Source of the DNA: Herbiconiux daphne
Lineage (GTDB): Bacteria > Actinomycetota > Actinomycetes > Actinomycetales > Microbacteriaceae
Assembly (NCBI RefSeq): GCF_024979295.1
Contig: NZ_JANLCJ010000008.1
Span: 62,001-126,000, forward strand
Direction: 5' to 3'
DNA length: 64,000 nucleotides
The translations under genes and the position numbers were made by a program. Shown piece after piece: positions 59,389 through 64,000 of the stretch (the first letter of the stretch is position 1; every line of letters starts with the position of its first letter). The notes beneath the pieces are model-generated. The model worked only from the letters and a program-made list of their open reading frames with translations, searched no databases and had not been told where the DNA came from.

Positions 59389-59595
59389 ATGACAGTCGGG
59401 ACTGTGAAGTGGTTCAACGGAGAAAAGGGGTTCGGGTTCATCTCCCCCGATGACGGTGGCGCCGACGTGTTCGTGCACTTCAGTCAGATCACGGGGTCCG
59501 GCTACCGAAACCTCGATGAGAATCAGCGGGTCGAGTTCGACATCGAGGCCGGCCAAAAAGGCCCGCAAGCTTCGAACGTTCGGGCCATCAACTAA
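59389..59595 (+). CDS. cold-shock domain protein
   Basis: A 68-residue single cold-shock domain. GTVKWFNGEKGFGFISPDDG has RNP1 and DVFVHFSQI has RNP2. GAAGGAG lies before the ATG at 59389. It binds single-stranded nucleic acid as an RNA chaperone. It is 166 bases after the CarD gene, and both lie in the element region. Confidence 0.92.
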   Translation: MTVGTVKWFNGEKGFGFISPDDGGADVFVHFSQITGSGYRNLDENQRVEFDIEAGQKGPQASNVRAIN

Positions 59596-59652
59596 CGCCA
59601 GCACCTACCATCCGGCTCCCGCTCTGCGGCAATCCGGTTCGACCATGGGTCG

Positions 59653-60300
59653 TTACTGTGCGGGCGTGTCTGACACTGCGAACGGCGCTGTTCGCGGTGG
59701 CGAGCGGAATGGCACGAACCAGCTCGCGTAGTCGAGGTTCACCGAACCGTCGAGCATTCGGGGGTTGGCGGTGAGCTCCTCGGGATCCCAGTAGAGCAAT
59801 TCGTGGTCGTCGTCCTCGAACAGGACGCCTTCGACATCGTCCCGCCATCCTTCGTCGAACTCGAGTTCGTAGGTGTCGATCAGCACTTCGACCCGGTCCA
59901 GGAGCAGCTTGACCGCCAGTGCTTCGGCGATCGTCGCGGGGTACTCCCACGACGTCGCCACCCGAGTCGTCACGACCACGGTCGCGACGAGGAATTGGTG
60001 CAGGAACCGTCCGTCGTAGCGGTCCTGGAACTGTTCCGGCAGACCATGCAACGCCATCGTCTCTTCGGCGTCGAGATTGCCGGCATTCATGGCGGTGAGG
60101 TCCTCGAAGAGTTCGTCGACGAGGATCTCCCCTGCCGACCAGAACAATCCCACGAGCAGTTGGACATGGGGTTCCAGGCGTCGACGCGTGAATGCGTCAA
60201 CGTCCTCATCCAGCAGCATCTCGGAGAACGGCCCCACGATCCCTGCACACTTCACTGCGTCAGCCCGAAAATCGTCAGCCCCAGGGCGCTCCCCATTCAT
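59653..60300 (-). CDS. hypothetical acidic protein
   Basis: A 215-residue strongly acidic protein, helical in the first 150 residues (LEPHVQLLVGLFWSAGEILVDELF, FLHQFLVATVVVTTRVATSW, AEALAVKLLLDRVEVLIDTYEL) with an aspartate/glutamate-rich C-terminal part. No family is recognised. The highly acidic make-up recalls DNA mimics or anti-restriction proteins, but this is only a compositional hint. It lies leftward, separate from the conjugation genes by 92 bases. Confidence 0.6.
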   Translation of the reverse strand: MNGERPGADDFRADAVKCAGIVGPFSEMLLDEDVDAFTRRRLEPHVQLLVGLFWSAGEILVDELFEDLTAMNAGNLDAEETMALHGLPEQFQDRYDGRFLHQFLVATVVVTTRVATSWEYPATIAEALAVKLLLDRVEVLIDTYELEFDEGWRDDVEGVLFEDDDHELLYWDPEELTANPRMLDGSVNLDYASWFVPFRSPPRTAPFAVSDTPAQ

Positions 60301-60392
60301 GCCCCCACCCTAGCCAGCCATCCAGCCCCACTCCGGGACCACCGTGATGCAGGAGCAGCAGAGAGTGTGCACGCGTCCGCCGTCTCGCGGAA

Positions 60393-61040
60393 TTAGTCGG
60401 TGGCCGCCGTGGCGGGCCCGTTATTGGCCGGCGGCTCAATAATCGGACCATCAGCGAGAATCCGAAGCGCATCGTCAACCGGCACATGCGCCCGACGCAA
60501 CGCCTGCAGAGACTTCTTACGGAGCTCGTCGACGCGCTGCTCTTCGACGCGAAGTTCTTGCCGCAGCTGCGCCACATAATCTTCCTGGCCACGGATCTGC
60601 GGCCACAGCTTCAGGTACGTCGCAGGCATGTCGAGCACGATCGGGTCCTCAGGAGCAAACTCGGCCCCGACCTTGGCGATTGCGCTTGCTGCGGCCGATC
60701 GGATGTCGTCCATGCTGCTTGCGTAGCTCCATGCTTTTCGGCCCATGAAGTCGGCACGAGCAACCCAGCCGCGTGGGCCACAGAACACTGACAACCGCAC
60801 AGGCGTCGGCCGCTCCCCCGTCGTAGCTGGGTCGATCGCTGTCGTCAGTTCCGCGTCGACGGCCTGTGCGACCGGCGCGCGCAGACGACGGCCCACCTCG
60901 TTACCGTTGACGTCGATCAGTGCTCGCGTGCCGTCGGCCAGGTCGACGCGCGCATGGTGCACGCCCGGGTAGACGCTCACGGCAACGACAGCGTCACCAA
61001 ATGCACTCGCGGCGCTTTCCGCGTAATCTTCGTCGATCAT
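60393..61040 (-). CDS. conserved hypothetical protein of the conjugation operon
   Basis: A 215-residue protein. The first half (SVYPGVHHARVDLADGTRALIDVNG, LSVFCGPRGWVARADFMG) looks like a beta-rich domain; the C-terminal third is a coiled coil (QLRQELRVEEQRVDELRKKSLQALRRA). ATG at 61040 overlaps the DUF4913 stop. It is the last gene of the leftward transfer operon. The function is unknown; cotranscription suggests a transfer or mating-pair role. Confidence 0.7.
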   Translation of the reverse strand: MIDEDYAESAASAFGDAVVAVSVYPGVHHARVDLADGTRALIDVNGNEVGRRLRAPVAQAVDAELTTAIDPATTGERPTPVRLSVFCGPRGWVARADFMGRKAWSYASSMDDIRSAAASAIAKVGAEFAPEDPIVLDMPATYLKLWPQIRGQEDYVAQLRQELRVEEQRVDELRKKSLQALRRAHVPVDDALRILADGPIIEPPANNGPATAATD

Positions 61041-61489
61041 CCGGCATCCGTTAGCCGTACATCCGGGAACAGGCCCGCTGGTGGTGCGGTGTAGGGCAGC
61101 TTCTCCCCCGGGTCGTTCTGATCTTTCGAATCCGCGAACGGACCTTCGACGTCCATCAGGACAGCCATGTGCGGGTCGAGGTGATCGCGCCACCACACGC
61201 TCGATCCGGTGGCCCCGTCCTGTCGCAGATGCTCCCACGCCCGCCATATCGCCTCGAGCCGTGAGACGGCTTCCGGGTATCTCCACCATTCCGCAGCCCA
61301 GCGGCGGTGTGCCCGTCCGCTGGGGCCCACGACGCGCCGGTATTCCTCGATCAACTGCTCACGCACGAACTCGTCGACAGAGCCGAAAAACAAGCCCGCA
61401 TCGCCGCTGACGCTCTCGTCCGCTTCGGGTGGGTCGATGTCGGGCTCGTCGCCGTCTGCTGCGTCGAGGTCGTCATCGTAGTCAGTCAT
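61037..61489 (-). CDS. DUF4913 domain protein
   Basis: A 150-residue protein with an acidic N-terminal tail and the DUF4913 signature RRWAAEWWRYPEAVSRLEAIWRAWEHLR (split before WRYP) and SVWWRDHLDPHMAVLMDVEGPF. DUF4913 proteins occur almost only next to TraG-like genes in actinobacterial plasmids and integrative elements. ATG at 61489 overlaps the coupling-protein stop by eight bases. Biochemical role unknown. Confidence 0.85.
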   Translation of the reverse strand: MTDYDDDLDAADGDEPDIDPPEADESVSGDAGLFFGSVDEFVREQLIEEYRRVVGPSGRAHRRWAAEWWRYPEAVSRLEAIWRAWEHLRQDGATGSSVWWRDHLDPHMAVLMDVEGPFADSKDQNDPGEKLPYTAPPAGLFPDVRLTDAG

Positions 61490-63299
61490 CCTGCTCTCCG
61501 TCCGTCGCCGTGCCCGCCTCCACCCAGGCCTGAGCTCGCTCCTGGACCGGCACCGCCGCCGCCGCGACAGCAGTGTTGGCCGGGTCGTGTGCGGCGATCG
61601 ACGCCCGTACCGGTCCGGCGTGGGGGCCGCGCATCCACGGTACGGTTTCGATGAGCGTAGCGGGAGCGCCTGATGCGAACACCACGGCGCGGCCGCGGGG
61701 CATGCCACTGAGCTCGGACACGTCGAGAGTGCGCTCGCGGTGGATCTGATGCGACGTCGACCGCTGGCCTCGCCCGACCGACGTCGACGACGTGTGCTTG
61801 TCGTAGTCGCCCACCAGCTGCGACAGCTCGCCCAGGAACTCCGTCTCTGCGACACCGCCCCCGTAGACCTTCACATTCGACGCGGACCACAGCTTGCGCA
61901 TGCCCTCGCGGCCCCACACCTCGACGCCCTGTGACCACGACTGCAGGATGGTCATCAGGACGATGCCGCGGGAGCCGTAGTGCGAGTACAGGTCGGGCAG
62001 GTTCCGCCACCGGCAGACGTTGGCCGCCTCATCCAGCACGCCGAGCATCGGCACCGACAGGCGGCCGCGGCGCTGAGTGGTGGCCAGCTCTTCGGCAGCC
62101 TCCACCGTGATCGCGGTCAGCGCGGTCACGAGCGGACCGGCCGACCCCTGGCCCTCCATCGACAGGCTGTAGAGGGTGTCTTTGCTCCGCACGAAGGCCT
62201 CCGGTGAGAACTGCGGCCGCGGGTCGTCGGCCGCGTCCCCGGTGAGGGCCGTGACCCAGCGGGCGATCTTGCCGATCTTCAAGCAGTCGACCATCTGCGC
62301 CGCGGTGCCGTACACGCTGTCGCGGCGCTTGGGCTCTCCGTTCACCTCGCCGGCTACCGCGTCAGCCATGCCGATGAAGCCGTGCCGCTCCAGGATCTTT
62401 ACCGGCTCGATCTCCCCCGGCCGGGTGGTCCAGGTGAAGATCTGCGTGATCGGTCGCCCATCGAGCGCGGCCGCGAGAAGGAAGCCGGCGAGCAGGCTCT
62501 CGCCGGCACGGTTGAAGTACGACGAGTTCTCGGACGCTCCGCCCGTCATCGTCGACGACGCGAAGTGCGCAGCCAGGCGGGCCGCGCGGGTGTCGTCGGT
62601 GACATAGGACAGCGGATTCCACCACCAGGAGGGCTCCTCCCGCGCGATGCCCTGAGGGTCGAACACCCAGACGGTCGATCCGTTCGCGGCCCGCACGTCC
62701 CGGGTGGCATCCACGACGTCGCGCTTGTTCGACGTCGTGACGACCGCGCCGGGCGCGTCGACGATCGCGGGAATGACGTACGACGTCGACTTCCCGACCC
62801 GGGGGCCGGCGACCATGACGATCATGTCCTCCGCGGAGGCGTAGAGCTTCTGCCGGCCCACGATGGTGACGCCGATCGTGACGCCGATCCAACCGTCGAC
62901 GCCGAGGCGCTGCGCCGTGGCGCGTGCGTTCTTGGCCGACAGAGACGCGAGATCCTTGCCCTTGCCCATGAACCGGGCGGCCTCGTCGACGCGGGTCCGC
63001 TTGGACCGGGCGCGGGCGATCGCCACCCACAGCAGAATGCCCAGAGCGAGGATGACCACCGCGGCCGCCACGGCGATCCAGGTGGCGGAGCCCGGCCAGG
63101 CCACCTTGCCGCGGAGCACACCGAAGAACAGCTCGAACGGGTCGCCACTTAGCTCGGGGTTCACGCCGTCGAGCTTCGATCCCCACGTCACTGCCGCCCA
63201 CACTGTGCCGAGCACCAGCACGGCCAGCGTGAGCCCGACCAGCAGCAGGATCGTCGAGCCGTCGAGCCCAGGCGCGCGGCGTCGGTTCGACGTGCTCAT
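61482..63299 (-). CDS. TraG/VirD4-type coupling protein
   Basis: A 605-residue conjugation ATPase that brings the relaxosome to the transfer channel. Two N-terminal membrane helices (ILLLVGLTLAVLVLGTVWAA; WIAVAAAVVILALGILLWVA) precede the ATPase domain. Walker A is VAGPRVGKSTS, Walker B VPMLGVLDEAANV, and GSRGIVLMTILQSWSQG is the sensor region. ATG at 63299 overlaps the stop of the VirB4-like gene, so the transfer genes are coupled. It is full length. Confidence 0.9.
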   Translation of the reverse strand: MSTSNRRRAPGLDGSTILLLVGLTLAVLVLGTVWAAVTWGSKLDGVNPELSGDPFELFFGVLRGKVAWPGSATWIAVAAAVVILALGILLWVAIARARSKRTRVDEAARFMGKGKDLASLSAKNARATAQRLGVDGWIGVTIGVTIVGRQKLYASAEDMIVMVAGPRVGKSTSYVIPAIVDAPGAVVTTSNKRDVVDATRDVRAANGSTVWVFDPQGIAREEPSWWWNPLSYVTDDTRAARLAAHFASSTMTGGASENSSYFNRAGESLLAGFLLAAALDGRPITQIFTWTTRPGEIEPVKILERHGFIGMADAVAGEVNGEPKRRDSVYGTAAQMVDCLKIGKIARWVTALTGDAADDPRPQFSPEAFVRSKDTLYSLSMEGQGSAGPLVTALTAITVEAAEELATTQRRGRLSVPMLGVLDEAANVCRWRNLPDLYSHYGSRGIVLMTILQSWSQGVEVWGREGMRKLWSASNVKVYGGGVAETEFLGELSQLVGDYDKHTSSTSVGRGQRSTSHQIHRERTLDVSELSGMPRGRAVVFASGAPATLIETVPWMRGPHAGPVRASIAAHDPANTAVAAAAVPVQERAQAWVEAGTATDGEQDD

Positions 63300-64000
63300 G
63301 CTGCGCCTTCCTCTGCTCGAGCAGCCCCTGGCACCTCAGCCTCGAACTCGCGTTCCACCTCGTCAGCGCTCTCCAGACCGATCACCGGGTTGGACTCGTC
63401 CGGCTCGGGGAACGAATCGGCCGGGTGCCAGAGCTTGTTCGTGTCGTTGATCGCCCGCTCTGCTTCGATGAGTTCGACCTTGACGGGGATGCCCGGGTGT
63501 CCGCCGACCTTGATCAGGAACTTCCCCCGCCCGGGCGGCTCCGCCTCGCGGCCGGCGCCAGTGTCCCACGCGCCGGGGTCCTGCCACGACGCCAGCAGCT
63601 CCTGCTCCGCACGCGACAGCGGCACGGCGCTGGTCAGCATGGGCATCTCCGCACCCGGCAGCCCACCCGCGATGACCATGCCGCTGCGCTCGACGAATCC
63701 GCGCGCCTTCATCCGGTCCGATTCGGTGGGCAGAGCGAGCAGGTCGCTCATGGTGTGGGAGATCATGGCCAGGCCGACGCCGCGCTGCCGGTTGAGGCGG
63801 GTCAGGGCGTCGACGCGATCGACCATGCCCTGGCCGGCGCGGAGAGCCCGCCACAGCTCATCCAGCACCACGAGGTAGTGGCGTCGTGGCTCCAGCCCGG
63901 CGTCAGCGAGGGCGTTCGCGATGTTGACCGTGCCGAAGCCGGCAGACCAGCAGGCGAGCAGGATCGCGGCCTGCATATCGGTATCGGAATCGTCGATCGA
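63296..64000 (-). CDS. VirB4/TraC-like conjugal ATPase, C-terminal part (5' end outside window)
   Basis: The frame is open to the window edge (SIDDSDTDMQAAILLACWSA), so the ATG at 63976 is internal. The visible 235 residues hold Walker B HYLVVLDELWRALRAG, LNRQRGVGLAMISHTMSDLLAL and MVIAGGLPGAEMPML, the C-terminal half of a type IV secretion motor ATPase. Its N-terminal half and Walker A are beyond the window. It is the first visible gene of the leftward transfer operon. Confidence 0.85.
   Translation of the reverse strand, partial: SIDDSDTDMQAAILLACWSAGFGTVNIANALADAGLEPRRHYLVVLDELWRALRAGQGMVDRVDALTRLNRQRGVGLAMISHTMSDLLALPTESDRMKARGFVERSGMVIAGGLPGAEMPMLTSAVPLSRAEQELLASWQDPGAWDTGAGREAEPPGRGKFLIKVGGHPGIPVKVELIEAERAINDTNKLWHPADSFPEPDESNPVIGLESADEVEREFEAEVPGAARAEEGAA

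Noticed and set aside
1..64000. CRISPR arrays, rRNA operons, intact insertion sequences
   Set aside because: No regularly spaced direct repeats, no rRNA-like sequence and no complete transposase were seen; the only mobile-element enzyme remains are the integrase fragment at 7.55-7.82 kb and the transfer genes at the right end.

Overview
The window is high-GC, gene-dense DNA from an actinobacterium. Overlapping ATGA/GTGA operons, GTG/TTG starts, an F420-dependent glucose-6-phosphate dehydrogenase, CarD-type regulators and a DUF4913/TraG conjugation block all fit Actinomycetota. The style of the pyruvate carboxylase and pca genes suggests Micrococcales, probably Microbacteriaceae, but this is inference. 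There are no rRNA genes, no convincing tRNA and no CRISPR array.

Left part (1-12.7 kb). A tight pcaHGBDCIJF operon (5' end outside the window) encodes the complete ortho-cleavage route from protocatechuate to succinyl-CoA and acetyl-CoA. It is followed by a graveyard of fragments (6.4-7.9 kb): a LacI regulator without its DNA-binding domain, a frameshifted aldo/keto reductase and an antisense piece of tyrosine recombinase. A leftward operon follows: group A flavin monooxygenase, 4-oxalomesaconate hydratase (LigJ type), a solute-binding-protein homologue with no signal peptide, and 4-carboxy-4-hydroxy-2-oxoadipate aldolase (LigK type). This is the bottom half of a meta-cleavage (gallate/protocatechuate 4,5) route without a recognisable ring-cleaving enzyme. 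A gene-free stretch of about 0.9 kb lies to its right.

Sugar module (12.7-20.8 kb). A GH3 glycosidase, a TetR regulator and a Dpp-type ABC importer (lipoprotein, permease, permease-ATPase fusion, ATPase) share near-identical palindromes, so TetR probably controls both the GH3 gene and the importer.

Uncharacterised catabolic block (20.8-47.8 kb). It contains three flavoprotein or LLM oxygenase/reductase types, FAH, cyclase, cupin, VOC, DUF1185 and NTF2-like proteins, two Zn-type alcohol dehydrogenases, a ketoglutarate-semialdehyde-type aldehyde dehydrogenase, a ferric/polyamine-class ABC importer, and IclR, GntR and LysR regulators. One long rightward run (32.6-42.1 kb) couples the importer to a cyclase, F420-dependent glucose-6-phosphate dehydrogenase, a degenerate M24 peptidase homologue, a flavin monooxygenase and a second LLM protein. 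Next to it, CoA transferase, glutaryl-CoA dehydrogenase, 3-hydroxyacyl-CoA dehydrogenase and thiolase look like a glutarate to acetyl-CoA outlet. Repeated short motifs suggest local GntR and IclR regulons.

Right part (47.9-64 kb). Pyruvate carboxylase and the biotin transporter BioY precede about 0.8 kb of non-coding DNA that contains a dif-like XerC/XerD site (52530-52557). Beyond it lies a mobile-element region: XRE-ImmA/IrrE metallopeptidase with a possible nested small gene, a HEPN-like protein, a RelE relic, a complete RHH/RelE toxin-antitoxin pair, a CarD paralogue, a cold-shock protein, small hypotheticals, DUF4913, a TraG/VirD4 coupling protein and the end of a VirB4-like ATPase. This looks like the edge of an integrative conjugative or Xer-exploiting element, or part of a plasmid.
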